Source: Arthrobacter sp. SX1312
Lineage (GTDB): Bacteria > Actinomycetota > Actinomycetes > Actinomycetales > Micrococcaceae
Assembly: GCF_002929295.1 (NCBI RefSeq)
Contig: NZ_PJIM01000002.1
Location: forward strand, 950,191 to 1,014,190
Direction: 5' to 3'
DNA: 64,000 nt
Part shown: positions 41,259-51,724 of the stretch, piece after piece
Layout of the letters: the number at the start of each line of letters is the position of its first letter
Position numbering within the stretch: the stretch's first letter is position 1
The notes under the pieces: model-generated
Told to the model about the DNA's origin: nothing
What the model saw: the letters and a program-made list of their open reading frames with translations, nothing else
Databases searched by the model: none
Position numbers and translations under genes: made by a program

Positions 41259-42572
41259 ATGGCAGCCACCGAGTCCCGTCAGCAGCACATCGTGAGCACC
41301 CTCGTGGAGGCCCACCAGGACCTCATGGGCGTCGACCCCCTCGCCTTCCGGGCGCGGTTCCGGAAGATGGCCGCCGATCCGTACGCCTTCTACCGGGGCA
41401 GTGCGGCCCTGTTCTACACCGACATGGCACAGCTCGACGACGCCTGGGCGGACGAGCGCACGAGCCGGGTGTGGATCCACGGCGACCTGCACGCGGAGAA
41501 CTTCGGCACCTACATGAGCAACGAGGGCCGCCTCACGTTCGACGTCAACGACTTCGACGAGGCCTACGTGGGCCACTTCTCGTGGGACCTGCGCCGCTTC
41601 GTCGCGTCGCTGACGCTGCTGTGCTGGCAGAAGGCACTGCCGTCGCAGTCGGTGCGCGACCTCTCGCGCATCTACCTCGAGGCCTATCTCGGCCGGGTCG
41701 CGGACTACGTGGAGGACGAGCAGTCCACCTTCGCCTTCGGGCTCGACAACACGGACGGACCCGTCTACCGGGTGCTGCAGCAGGCCCGGGCGGCGCGCAG
41801 GACGCGGCTGCTCGACGCGCTCACCCTCATCGAGGACTACGAGCGCCAGTTCCGGGACGACGGGTCGATCCGGGTGCTCGACGACGACGAGCACCGGGAG
41901 GTGGCCGACGCCTTCGACCGCTACCTCTCCACCATCCCGGACAGCGAGCGGTCCCGCCGGCGGGTGTTCTACCGGGTGAAGGGCATCGTGGGCAAGAAGG
42001 GGTTCGGGATCGGCAGTGCCGGCCTGCCGACCTACAACGTGCTGATCGAGGGGTTCGACGAGGCCCAGGAGAACGACATCATCCTCACGATGAAACAGTC
42101 GAACATCGCTGCACCCAGCCGGATCGTGGACGACGAGCGGGTCCGCGGCTACTTCGTGGACGACGGGCACCGCGCCGTCATCAGCCAGCGGTCCCTGCAG
42201 ACCCACACCGACCCGTTCCTCGGCTACACGACGATCCGCGGCGTCTCCTTCGTGGTGTCGGAGCTCTCACCCTACAAGCGGGACCTCTCCTGGGAGGACC
42301 TCACCGAGCCCGAGCAGATGGTGCCGGTGCTTGAGGCGCTGGGGCAGGCGACGGCGAAGATCCACTGCTCGACCGACGAGGACAGCGACCACGACCTCGT
42401 ACCGTTCCGCACCGAGACCGCCATCCTGGCCGCCGTGGACCGCTCCCGCGAGGACTTCCTCGAGGACATCGTCGGGTTCGGAGAGGCCTACGCGGCCACG
42501 GTGCGCGAGGACCACGCGCTCTTCGTGGACGCCTTCCGCGAAGGACTCATCACCGCCGTACCGGCCGCCTAG
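41259..42572 (+). CDS. DUF2252 protein (kinase-fold)
   Basis: A 437-residue cytoplasmic protein: DPLAFRARFRKMAADPYAFY and RGSAALFYTDMA, then VWIHGDLHAENFGTY and LTFDVNDFDEAYVGHFSWDL, later VKGIVGKKGFGIGSAGLPTY. The GDLHxxNFG and DxNDFDE motifs correspond to the catalytic and metal-binding loops of aminoglycoside-phosphotransferase-like kinases, and they define DUF2252. The substrate is unknown. TACGGT lies six nt before the ATG at 41259, so the transcript is probably leaderless. A GTG three nt earlier is an alternative start. It is followed by a perfect hairpin. Confidence 0.88.
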   Translation: MAATESRQQHIVSTLVEAHQDLMGVDPLAFRARFRKMAADPYAFYRGSAALFYTDMAQLDDAWADERTSRVWIHGDLHAENFGTYMSNEGRLTFDVNDFDEAYVGHFSWDLRRFVASLTLLCWQKALPSQSVRDLSRIYLEAYLGRVADYVEDEQSTFAFGLDNTDGPVYRVLQQARAARRTRLLDALTLIEDYERQFRDDGSIRVLDDDEHREVADAFDRYLSTIPDSERSRRRVFYRVKGIVGKKGFGIGSAGLPTYNVLIEGFDEAQENDIILTMKQSNIAAPSRIVDDERVRGYFVDDGHRAVISQRSLQTHTDPFLGYTTIRGVSFVVSELSPYKRDLSWEDLTEPEQMVPVLEALGQATAKIHCSTDEDSDHDLVPFRTETAILAAVDRSREDFLEDIVGFGEAYAATVREDHALFVDAFREGLITAVPAA

Positions 42573-42576
42573 GGGC

Positions 42577-42605
42577 CGGAGTTGAGTCGATCGGACTCAA
42601 CTCCG
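42577..42605 (+). terminator. Hairpin after DUF2252 that also contains a HAIR motif
   Basis: CGGAGTTGAGTC (42577-42588) pairs perfectly with GACTCAACTCCG (42594-42605) and is followed by TTTGG. Within it, TTGAGT-N7-ACTCAA (42582-42600) has the exact HAIR form and spacing bound by HspR. It may therefore serve both as terminator and as an upstream operator of dnaK. Confidence 0.7.
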
Positions 42606-42606
42606 T

Positions 42607-44582
<1,976 letters not shown>

Positions 44583-44584
44583 TC

Positions 44585-45247
44585 ATGCCGCACCACGGAA
44601 ACGAAGAAGAGCACCAGTCGGAACCGGTGAACTCATCCGACAGCCGGAGGATCGACCCCGAGACAGGCGAAGTCCGTGGGCAGCAGCAGGACGCCGGCGA
44701 GCCGGCCGCGGAGGAATCCGCGGCCGGAGCGCAGGCCACGCCCGCAGCCGACGCTTCCGACGGGGACGCCCTGGCCCAGGCCGAGGCCATTCTGAACGAG
44801 GCCGGTGCCGAGGGCGAGAGCAACCCGGCGGTGGACGTCGTCGCGGAGCTCCGCAACGACCTGCTCCGCCTGCAGGCGGAGTACGTCAACTACCGGCGCC
44901 GCGTCGAGCGTGACCGCGACGTCGCCCGCGACCAGGCGGTCATCGGCGTCCTCAACTCGCTGATGCCCGTCCTCGACGACATCGACGCCGCCCGCCAGCA
45001 CGGCGATCTCGCGGAGGGACCGTTCGCGGCCATCGCGGGCAAGCTCGAGAACGTCCTGAAGACGTACGAACTGACCCGGATCGACGAGATCGGCGTCGCG
45101 TTCGACCCGAACGTCCACGAGGCGCTCATCCAGCAGCCGAGTGCGGACGTCCAGGCCGACAGCGTCAGCCAGATCCTCCGCGCGGGCTACCGCAAGGGGG
45201 AGCGCGTCCTCCGGGCCGCCCAGGTGATCGTGGCAGTGCCGGAGTAA
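44585..45247 (+). CDS. grpE: Nucleotide exchange factor GrpE
   Basis: A 220-residue protein. The first 80 or so residues are a disordered acidic/Ala-rich region; then a long helix (VVAELRNDLLRLQAEYVNYR, RRVERDRDVARDQAVIGVLN) and the beta-rich head with IGVAFDPNVHEALIQQPSAD. These are the GrpE coiled-coil and DnaK-contact regions. It releases ADP from DnaK. It starts 2 nt after the dnaK stop, so it is translationally coupled. The distance to dnaJ is 161 nt and contains the long inverted repeat. Confidence 0.97.
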   Translation: MPHHGNEEEHQSEPVNSSDSRRIDPETGEVRGQQQDAGEPAAEESAAGAQATPAADASDGDALAQAEAILNEAGAEGESNPAVDVVAELRNDLLRLQAEYVNYRRRVERDRDVARDQAVIGVLNSLMPVLDDIDAARQHGDLAEGPFAAIAGKLENVLKTYELTRIDEIGVAFDPNVHEALIQQPSADVQADSVSQILRAGYRKGERVLRAAQVIVAVPE

Positions 45248-45260
45248 TCAGCGGCACGGG

Positions 45261-45356
45261 CGCCGGGACAGTTCCCGAACGGCGGCAACGAAATTCCTGC
45301 GGGCCTTGGTGGCCCTTGGAATATTGAAGCCGCCTTCCTCGGGAACTGTCCCGGCG
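45261..45356 (+). ncRNA. 96-nt rod-like inverted repeat between grpE and dnaJ
   Basis: CGCCGGGACAGTTCCCGA (45261-45278) and TCGGGAACTGTCCCGGCG (45339-45356) are perfect 18-bp complements. Nested inside are GGCGGC (45281-45286) with GCCGCC (45329-45334), ATTCC (45293-45297) with GGAAT (45318-45322) and GGGCC (45301-45305) with GGCCC (45311-45315) around a TTGGT loop. Together they fold into one long rod with small internal loops. It could be a partial terminator, an mRNA stabiliser or processing site, a thermosensor-like element or a small palindromic mobile repeat. The class is not recognised. Confidence 0.7.
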
Positions 45357-45408
45357 TAGCACGCTTACCCACTTTTCGAATCGGAAGAACAACGGAAGGA
45401 GACGCCCA

Positions 45409-46404
45409 TTGGCTAGTCAGGATTGGGTCGACAAGGATTTCTACAAGATCCTGGGTGTCTCCAAGGACGCGTCCGGCGACGACATCAAGAAGGCGTACCG
45501 GAAGCTCGCGCGCAAGCACCACCCGGACCAGAACCAGGGGGCTGCGGCGTCGGAGCGCACCTTCAAGGATGTGTCGGAGGCCTACTCCGTCCTGTCCGAC
45601 GCCGAGCAGCGCCAGCAGTACGACGCCATCCGCGCGATGGGCGGCGGCGCGCGCTTCGCCGCAGGCGGAACAGGCGGCGGCGCCGGGGCCAACGCCGGCT
45701 TCGAGGACGTCTTCGGCAACCTCTTCGGCCAGGGCGCAGGCACCCGCCAGCGCACCGGTTTCTCGAACGGCAACCTGCCGCCCGAGTTCGCCGACCTGTT
45801 CGGTGGCGGGGGCATGGGTGGCGGCGGCTTCCCCGGCGGGTTCCAGTCCACCCGCCCGCAGAAGGGCGCGGACCGCACGGCAAGTACGTCCATCTCCTTC
45901 GCCGGTGCCATCAACGGCACGACGATCGGCCTGCGCGAACCCTCCGGGGAGCAGATCGACGTCCGGATCCCGGCCGGGATCCGCGACGGCCAGAAGGTCC
46001 GGGTCAAGGGCAAGGGCCAGCCGGGCCAGGCCGGTCCCGGTGACCTCATGGTCAGCGTCAGCGTGAAGGAGCATCCGCTCTTCAAGCGCGACGGCGATAA
46101 CATTCGCCTGCACGTGCCCGTCAGCTTCCCGGAGGCGGCGCTGGGCGCCGAGATCCAGGTGCCGACGCTCAGCGGCGAGATGGTCACGATGCGGGTACCC
46201 GCCGGCACGCCGTCGGGCAGGACCCTCCGGCTCAAGGGCCGTGGGGTCAAGACCTCGAAGACGACCGGTGACCTGCTGGTGGTCGTCGACGTCGTCGTTC
46301 CGCAGAACCTCTCGAAGGAGGCGGAAGCGGCGGTGGAGACGTTCCGCGCCGCCACGAAGGACGCGGATCCGCGGGCGGGCCTGGCCGCGAAGGCGCGCCT
46401 GTAG
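45409..46404 (+). CDS. dnaJ: J-domain chaperone DnaJ/CbpA type, without zinc finger
   Basis: A 331-residue J protein. The start is TTG, with GGAAGGAG about 8 nt upstream. The J domain (1-73) reads [20 protein letters not shown] and contains HPD at residues 38-40 ([10 protein letters not shown]). A Gly/Phe-rich linker (about 80-160) follows, then the two C-terminal substrate domains ([40 protein letters not shown] and [20 protein letters not shown]). There is no CxxCxGxG zinc-finger region and no Cys at all, so it is class II (CbpA-like) although it occupies the dnaJ position in the operon. It stimulates DnaK ATPase and delivers substrates. Confidence 0.95.
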   Translation: MASQDWVDKDFYKILGVSKDASGDDIKKAYRKLARKHHPDQNQGAAASERTFKDVSEAYSVLSDAEQRQQYDAIRAMGGGARFAAGGTGGGAGANAGFEDVFGNLFGQGAGTRQRTGFSNGNLPPEFADLFGGGGMGGGGFPGGFQSTRPQKGADRTASTSISFAGAINGTTIGLREPSGEQIDVRIPAGIRDGQKVRVKGKGQPGQAGPGDLMVSVSVKEHPLFKRDGDNIRLHVPVSFPEAALGAEIQVPTLSGEMVTMRVPAGTPSGRTLRLKGRGVKTSKTTGDLLVVVDVVVPQNLSKEAEAAVETFRAATKDADPRAGLAAKARL

Positions 46405-46468
46405 CAGGACGTTCGCGCAGTACCTCCGAGCAGCATCCGGGAGCATCGGCAACGGAAGGAGACCCGCC

Positions 46469-46909
46469 ATGGACCACACCTTGCCCATCTATGTCATCTC
46501 GGTGGCCGCCGAGCTCGCCGACATGCACCCCCAGACGCTCCGCCAGTACGACCGCCTGGGCCTCGTGACGCCGAGCCGGGCGCCGGGCCGTGCGCGGCGC
46601 TACTCCCAGAAGGACGTCAGTACGCTGCGCGAGATCCAGCGCCTCTCGCACGAAGGGGTGTCGCTGGAGGGTATCCGGCGGATCCTCGACCTCGAGAACC
46701 AGGTCGCGGCGCTCCAGGCGCGCGTCGCGGAACTGACCTCCGAACTGGCGGCCCGCCACGTCCACGCCGAATCGAGCCGGGTCTTCGCCGCCGGTCTCGC
46801 GGGGGACGTCGTCACCCTCGTCCGCGGGCAGCGTCCCCGCCCCCGCAGCCAGGCCCTCATGGTGTGGCGCCCCGAGTCGGCGCGCACCTCCACCCAGGCG
46901 TTCAACTAG
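46469..46909 (+). CDS. hspR: Heat-shock repressor HspR (MerR family)
   Basis: A 146-residue MerR-type regulator: VISVAAELADMHPQTLRQYD and RLGLVTPSRAPGRARRYSQK, then DVSTLREIQRLSHEGVSLEG and IRRILDLENQVAALQARVAE. This is the HspR winged helix with its coiled-coil dimer helix. GGAAGGAG precedes the ATG. In Streptomyces and mycobacteria HspR represses dnaK by binding HAIR sites, with DnaK as co-repressor; two HAIR elements flank the dnaK promoter here. It is last in the operon and its stop overlaps that of the convergent LacI gene by 3 nt. Confidence 0.95.
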   Translation: MDHTLPIYVISVAAELADMHPQTLRQYDRLGLVTPSRAPGRARRYSQKDVSTLREIQRLSHEGVSLEGIRRILDLENQVAALQARVAELTSELAARHVHAESSRVFAAGLAGDVVTLVRGQRPRPRSQALMVWRPESARTSTQAFN

Positions 46910-47964
46910 CCCCCGGAGGACCCGGGGCCGGTCCGCACCGCGGGCCCCGCCCCGGTGGAGCCGCGGACCACCAGGTCCGCCTGGAACAGGATCTCGTTCC
47001 GCGAGGCCCGGTCCCCGTCCAGTTCGGTGACCAGCGCGTGGACGGCGGCCTCCGCCATCGACGCCACGTTCTGCCGCAGGGTCGTCAGCGGCGGATCGGT
47101 GAAGGCCATGAGCGGGGAATCGTCGAAACCCACCACCGAGATGTCCTCCGGCACCCGCAGGCCGCGGGTCCGGGCGGCACGGACGGCGCCGAGGGCCATC
47201 ACGTCGGAGGCGCAGACGATCGCCGTGTGTCCCGCGTCGATGAGCTCGTTCGCTGCGCTCTGCCCGCCCTCGATGGTGAACATGCTCGTCGCGACGTGCG
47301 GCTCGGCGTCGTCCTCGCCGAGGAACTGGACGAGCCCGGAGCGGAAACCCTCTAGCTTGCGACGGCTCGGGATGAAACGGTCGGGGCCCGTCGCGAAGCC
47401 CACGCGCTGGTGGCCCTGCGCCACGAGGTGCCGGACGGCCGTGCGGATGGCGGTGGCGTCGTCGTTGGAGACGGATGGCGCGTCGATCTCGGGCCTGGCC
47501 CCGTTGACGAGCACGAACGGCACCCGGCCGCGCAGGCGCCGGTAGCGCTCCATGCTCGCCCGGCCGTCGGAGTGGGCGGCGCAGACGAAGATGATCCCGC
47601 TGACGCCCTGGTCCAGCATGAGGGCGACGTACTCGTCCTCGGTGATGCCCCCGCCCGGCAGGGTGCACAGGGCAGGGATGTAGTCGTTGGGTGCCAGCAG
47701 GGCCGCGATGGCGCCGGCGAAGGCCGGGAAGATGGGGTTCACGAGGTCCGGGACCACGACGCCGATCTGCCCCTTGGAGCGCCCGGCCGTGCGGGAGGGC
47801 CGCTCGTAGCCCAGGCTGTCCATCGCCGCGAGGACGGCCTCCCGGGTCTCCTGGGAAGCACCGCCCTTGCCGTTCAGGACGCGCGACACGGTGGGGACGC
47901 TGACGCCGGCAGTGCGGGCGACGTCGTCCAGGCGTGGCCGCTCGCGACGCTTACCGGGGGTCAT
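46906..47964 (-). CDS. LacI-family regulator, probable repressor of pullulanase
   Basis: A 352-residue LacI/GalR protein. The helix-turn-helix is RLDDVARTAGVSVPTVSRVL and the hinge NGKGGASQETREAVLAAMDS; the periplasmic-binding-like domain follows (IGVVVPDLVNPIFPAFAGAI and VVGFDDSPLMAFTDPPLTTL). It is divergent from the pullulanase gene with a palindrome between them, so it most likely represses the glucan-degradation genes until an oligosaccharide binds. Its 3' end overlaps hspR tail to tail. Confidence 0.92.
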   Translation of the reverse strand: MTPGKRRERPRLDDVARTAGVSVPTVSRVLNGKGGASQETREAVLAAMDSLGYERPSRTAGRSKGQIGVVVPDLVNPIFPAFAGAIAALLAPNDYIPALCTLPGGGITEDEYVALMLDQGVSGIIFVCAAHSDGRASMERYRRLRGRVPFVLVNGARPEIDAPSVSNDDATAIRTAVRHLVAQGHQRVGFATGPDRFIPSRRKLEGFRSGLVQFLGEDDAEPHVATSMFTIEGGQSAANELIDAGHTAIVCASDVMALGAVRAARTRGLRVPEDISVVGFDDSPLMAFTDPPLTTLRQNVASMAEAAVHALVTELDGDRASRNEILFQADLVVRGSTGAGPAVRTGPGSSGG

Positions 47965-48009
47965 GGCCCTAATCTAGCGCAGGCCGCGGGGCCGCCCGAA
48001 AGATTGCGT

Positions 48010-48030
48010 GAAAGTTTTGCAAAGACTTTC
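48010..48030. promoter_or_regulatory. Palindromic operator in the LacI-pullulanase control region
   Basis: GAAAGT (48010-48015) and ACTTTC (48025-48030) flank TTTGCAAA, giving a 21-bp symmetric site. It lies 45 bp from the LacI start and 87 bp before the pullulanase start. Confidence 0.6.
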
Positions 48031-48116
48031 TGCTCGGCCCCCGGCGTCCCTAGGGTAGGAGTATCCACTCCTCCTCAGTCCGGCCTGCAGCGACGCATGG
48101 CCGGGGAAGGACCACC

Positions 48117-51100
48117 ATGACCCTGAACACCACGGATACGGGCCGGACCGGCGGAAGGCCGCCCCTTCGGCGCCGGTCCCGGCTCGCCGCCGTCGTCCTG
48201 ACCGCGCCGCTCCTCGCGACCCTCATGCCTGCGCCCGCACTGGCCGACCACACGACGCCGCCGGGTACGGTCGCGCTCGTGGGCTCCCTGCAAGCGGAAC
48301 TCGGCTGTCCCGACGACTGGCAGCCGGAGTGCGCAGCCACCAGACTCGTACCCGTGGACGGCTCGCCGGACACCTGGTCGGCGACCTTCGACGTCCCCGC
48401 CGGATCCTACGAGTACAAGGTGGCGCTGAATGAGTCCTGGGGCGAGAACTACGGCGCCGACGGCGCTGCCGGTGGCGCGAATCTCGCGCTGCAGGCTCCG
48501 GGCGGCCCCGTGACCTTCACCTACGACCACCGCACGCACGTCATCTCGAGCGACGCGCCCCCGGCGCCCACGGGGTCGACGGCGGCGCACTGGCTCACCG
48601 CGGACACCCTCGCCTGGGGCGCGGAGCTGCCGGAGGACGCCCGCTTCCGGCTGTACTCCGCCCCGGAGGGCGGACTCGTCGCCGAGGACGATCGTGTCAC
48701 GGGTGGCACCTACCTCGACCTCCAGCGCGGCAGCGATGACCTGCCTGCGGATCTCGCCGCCCGGTACCCGCACCTGGCCGACCTCATGACCGTGACGCTC
48801 GGGAAGAAGGACGCCCGGAAGGCCGGGGAACTCCTCAGGGGTCAGCTGCTCCTCGCCGCCGTCGGGCCGGACGGGAAGGTCCTGGCCACCACCGGTGTCC
48901 AGGTGCCCGGAGTGCTCGACGACCTCTACGCAGGAGCCGAACGCCGGCAGCTCGGCCTCAGCTGGAAGGGCAGGAAGCCGCACCTCGACCTGTGGGCCCC
49001 GACGGCGCGCAGCGTCTCCGTGCAGGTCTTCCGCGACGGCTCGGCCGGCGAGCCGATCGCCACGCGCCCCCTGCGCGCGGGTAAGGACGGCGTCTGGAGC
49101 GTCGACGGCGAGAAGGGCTGGAACGGTGCGTACTACCTCTACGACGTCGAGGTCTTCGTCCCCGAGACCGGCGCCGTGGAACGCAACCTCGTGACCGACC
49201 CCTACAGCGTCGGCCTGTCCACGAACTCGGAGCGTTCACTGATCGTGGACCTCACGGATCCGGGGCTCATGCCGTCGTCGTGGGCCACCCTGCCGAAACC
49301 TGTCCTCGAGCGCCCCGAGGAGCTGTCCGTCTACGAACTCCACGTGCGGGACTTCTCCATCTCCGACGCCACCGTGCCCGAGGCCGAACGCGGCACGTAC
49401 GCCGCGTTCAGCCGGCCGGACAGCGCCGGCATGCAGCGGCTCTCGGAGCTGGCCGACAACGGGCTCAACGCCATCCACCTCCTGCCCGTGAACGACATCG
49501 GCACCATCGAGGAGGACCGGGCGCGGCAGTCCGAACCCGCCTGCGACCTCGAGGCGTTCGCCCCGGACAGCACCGGACAGCAGCAGTGCGTCACCGACGT
49601 CGCCGCCCGGGACGGCTTCAACTGGGGCTACGACCCGCTGCACTACACGACGCCGGAGGGCTCCTACTCCACGAACCCCGAGGACGCCACGCGCATCCGC
49701 GAGTTCCGCGGCATGGTCGCCTCGCTCAACGGGTCCGGGCTGCGGGTCATCCAGGACATCGTCTACAACCACACCGCGGGTGCCGGCCAGTCGTCGGAGA
49801 ACAACCTCGACCGGATCGTGCCCGGCTACTACCACCGCCTCGACCCCGAGTCGGGTGCCGTCGAGACCTCGACCTGCTGCCCGAACACGGCGACCGAACA
49901 CACCATGATGGGCAAGCTGATGGTCGACTCGATCGTGACGCTCGCGCGCACCTACAAGCTCGACGGCTTCCGGTTCGACCTCATGGGGCACCACTCGAAG
50001 CAGAACATCCTCGACGTCCGTGCGGCCCTCGACACGCTGACCCTCGAGCGCGACGGCGTGGACGGCACGTCCATCTACCTCTACGGCGAGGGCTGGAACT
50101 TCGGGGAGGTCGCGGACAACGCCCGGTTCGTCCAGGCCACGCAGGCCACCATGGCCGGCACAGGCATCGGCACGTTCAACGACCGGCTCCGCGATGCCGT
50201 GCGCGGCGGCGGACCCTTCGACGACGACCCCCGGATCCAGGGCTTCGCCTCCGGGCTGCTGACCGACCCGAACGGCGTCGCCGGCAACGGCACCACGGCC
50301 GAACAGCGCGCCGAGCTGCTGCTGTCGCAGGACCAGATCCGGGTGGGGCTCACCGGCAACCTGAGGGACTACATGTTCACCGACCGCACCGGCCGGCAGG
50401 TCACGGGCGCCGACGTCGACTACAACGGGTCACCGACCGGGTACGCCGCGGACCCGCAGGAGAGCATCACCTACGTGGAGGCGCACGACAACGAGACGCT
50501 CTTCGACGCGCTCGCGTTCAAGCTGCCGGCCGACACCCCGATGGCCGACCGCATCAGGATGCAGACGCTGGCGCTGTCCACCACGGCCCTCGGCCAGGGG
50601 GTCTCCTTCTGGCACGCGGGGGGCGAGGCGCTGCGCAGCAAGTCGCTGGACCGCAACAGCTACGACTCCGGCGACTGGTTCAACATCCTCGACCACACGG
50701 GCACGGACAACGGCTTCGGCCGGGGGCTGCCGCCGCGGGCTGACAATGAGGGCAAGTACGCGTTCATGCGGCCGCTGCTGGCCGACCCGGCGCTCAAGCC
50801 GTCACCGGCTGACATCGACGCCGCGAGCGGGCAGGCGCAGGAGCTGCTGCGGATCCGGCAGGGCAGCCCGCTGTTCAGCCTCGGCACGGCCGCGCTCGTC
50901 CAGCAGAAGCTGTCCTTCCCGGGCAGCGGCCCGGACCAGACGCCCGGCGTCATCGTGATGCACCTGGACGACACCGTCGGTCCCGATGTCGATCCAGGGC
51001 GGAAGGGCATCGTCGTGGTCTTCAACGCCTCCGACGAGCCCACCACCCAGCGCGTCCCCGCCGCCGCCGGCACGGGCTTCGCGCTGCACGCCGTCCAGGC

Positions 51101-51197
51101 GGACGGGAGCGACGACATCGTCCGCCAGGCGGCGGCCACCGCGGACGGGACCTTCACCGTCCCTGCCCGCACGGTTGCGGTGTTCGAGGCGCGGTAG
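48117..51197 (+). CDS. pulA: Secreted pullulanase-type alpha-1,6-glucosidase (GH13)
   Basis: A 1026-residue exported enzyme. A signal peptide (basic RRRSR, hydrophobic core, APALA-DH cleavage near residue 43) is followed by an N-terminal beta domain, a CBM48-like domain (RKPHLDLWAPTARSVSVQVF) and the GH13 catalytic barrel. The pullulanase signature is DGFNWGYDPLHYTTPEGSY (family YNWGYDP); the catalytic Asp is in FRFDLMGHH, Glu in YLYGEGWNFGE and the third acid in YVEAHDNETLFDAL. A C-terminal beta domain completes it. It hydrolyses alpha-1,6 branches of pullulan, amylopectin or glycogen outside the cell, feeding MalEFG. It is divergent from a LacI gene. Confidence 0.95.
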   Translation: MTLNTTDTGRTGGRPPLRRRSRLAAVVLTAPLLATLMPAPALADHTTPPGTVALVGSLQAELGCPDDWQPECAATRLVPVDGSPDTWSATFDVPAGSYEYKVALNESWGENYGADGAAGGANLALQAPGGPVTFTYDHRTHVISSDAPPAPTGSTAAHWLTADTLAWGAELPEDARFRLYSAPEGGLVAEDDRVTGGTYLDLQRGSDDLPADLAARYPHLADLMTVTLGKKDARKAGELLRGQLLLAAVGPDGKVLATTGVQVPGVLDDLYAGAERRQLGLSWKGRKPHLDLWAPTARSVSVQVFRDGSAGEPIATRPLRAGKDGVWSVDGEKGWNGAYYLYDVEVFVPETGAVERNLVTDPYSVGLSTNSERSLIVDLTDPGLMPSSWATLPKPVLERPEELSVYELHVRDFSISDATVPEAERGTYAAFSRPDSAGMQRLSELADNGLNAIHLLPVNDIGTIEEDRARQSEPACDLEAFAPDSTGQQQCVTDVAARDGFNWGYDPLHYTTPEGSYSTNPEDATRIREFRGMVASLNGSGLRVIQDIVYNHTAGAGQSSENNLDRIVPGYYHRLDPESGAVETSTCCPNTATEHTMMGKLMVDSIVTLARTYKLDGFRFDLMGHHSKQNILDVRAALDTLTLERDGVDGTSIYLYGEGWNFGEVADNARFVQATQATMAGTGIGTFNDRLRDAVRGGGPFDDDPRIQGFASGLLTDPNGVAGNGTTAEQRAELLLSQDQIRVGLTGNLRDYMFTDRTGRQVTGADVDYNGSPTGYAADPQESITYVEAHDNETLFDALAFKLPADTPMADRIRMQTLALSTTALGQGVSFWHAGGEALRSKSLDRNSYDSGDWFNILDHTGTDNGFGRGLPPRADNEGKYAFMRPLLADPALKPSPADIDAASGQAQELLRIRQGSPLFSLGTAALVQQKLSFPGSGPDQTPGVIVMHLDDTVGPDVDPGRKGIVVVFNASDEPTTQRVPAAAGTGFALHAVQADGSDDIVRQAAATADGTFTVPARTVAVFEAR

Positions 51198-51206
51198 TCC
51201 GCCCCC

Positions 51207-51240
51207 GGGGCCCGGCATCCCTTCCGGGGTGCCGGGCCCC
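51207..51240 (+). terminator. Terminator after pullulanase
   Basis: GGGGCCCGGCA (51207-51217) and TGCCGGGCCCC (51230-51240) form an 11-bp perfect stem with a 12-nt loop, 9 nt after the stop codon. Confidence 0.8.
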
Positions 51241-51362
51241 GTGCGTCCCGGGAAGAATCGGCGCGCGTCGCCGCGACGATCGGACCTGGCTGAACCCGGA
51301 GACCACGGTGGCTCGCACGACGAGTACCGTCTCGAGCCGGGTGCGTGACGCGGAGGTCTGCG

Positions 51363-51611
51363 CTACACCGCCAGGGGGACGGGATGCACCTCGTCCGCGG
51401 GATGACCTGTGCGTTCGTGAATGCGCTTCACGGCGTCCGCGGACGGGGCGTCGGACAGGCAATAGACGACGCCCGCCTCAGGGTCGGCCCAGGCGCTCCT
51501 GAAGACGACGTCCTCCTCGCCCTGAATGGCGAGATCTGCCGCGTGAGCCGCCTCCAGATCCTCCTTCGTCAGGCCCTTCATGTTGTGGTGGACATCCATG
51601 AATGAAGGCAT
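51363..51611 (-). CDS. DUF4242 (SCO4226-type nickel-binding-like) protein
   Basis: An 82-residue protein: MPSFMDVHHNMKGLTKEDLE, then AAHAADLAIQGEEDVVFRSA and VYCLSDAPSADAVKRIHERT, ending in GHPADEVHPVPLAV. GAGGAGGG precedes the ATG at 51611. It matches small ferredoxin-fold DUF4242 proteins, including Streptomyces SCO4226, which binds nickel with His/Cys residues; His8, His9, Cys and the distal His residues are present. A role in metal handling is inferred. Confidence 0.85.
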   Translation of the reverse strand: MPSFMDVHHNMKGLTKEDLEAAHAADLAIQGEEDVVFRSAWADPEAGVVYCLSDAPSADAVKRIHERTGHPADEVHPVPLAV

Positions 51612-51724
51612 GACAACCCTCCTCGATCGTGGTTGATATTGGCTGCAGGGGTGTGAGGTCTGCAGGATAGATGCCTGACGGAGGGTCGTCAAGAGGCCCG
51701 CCCTGGTGTCGGGCCGGGTCCGGG

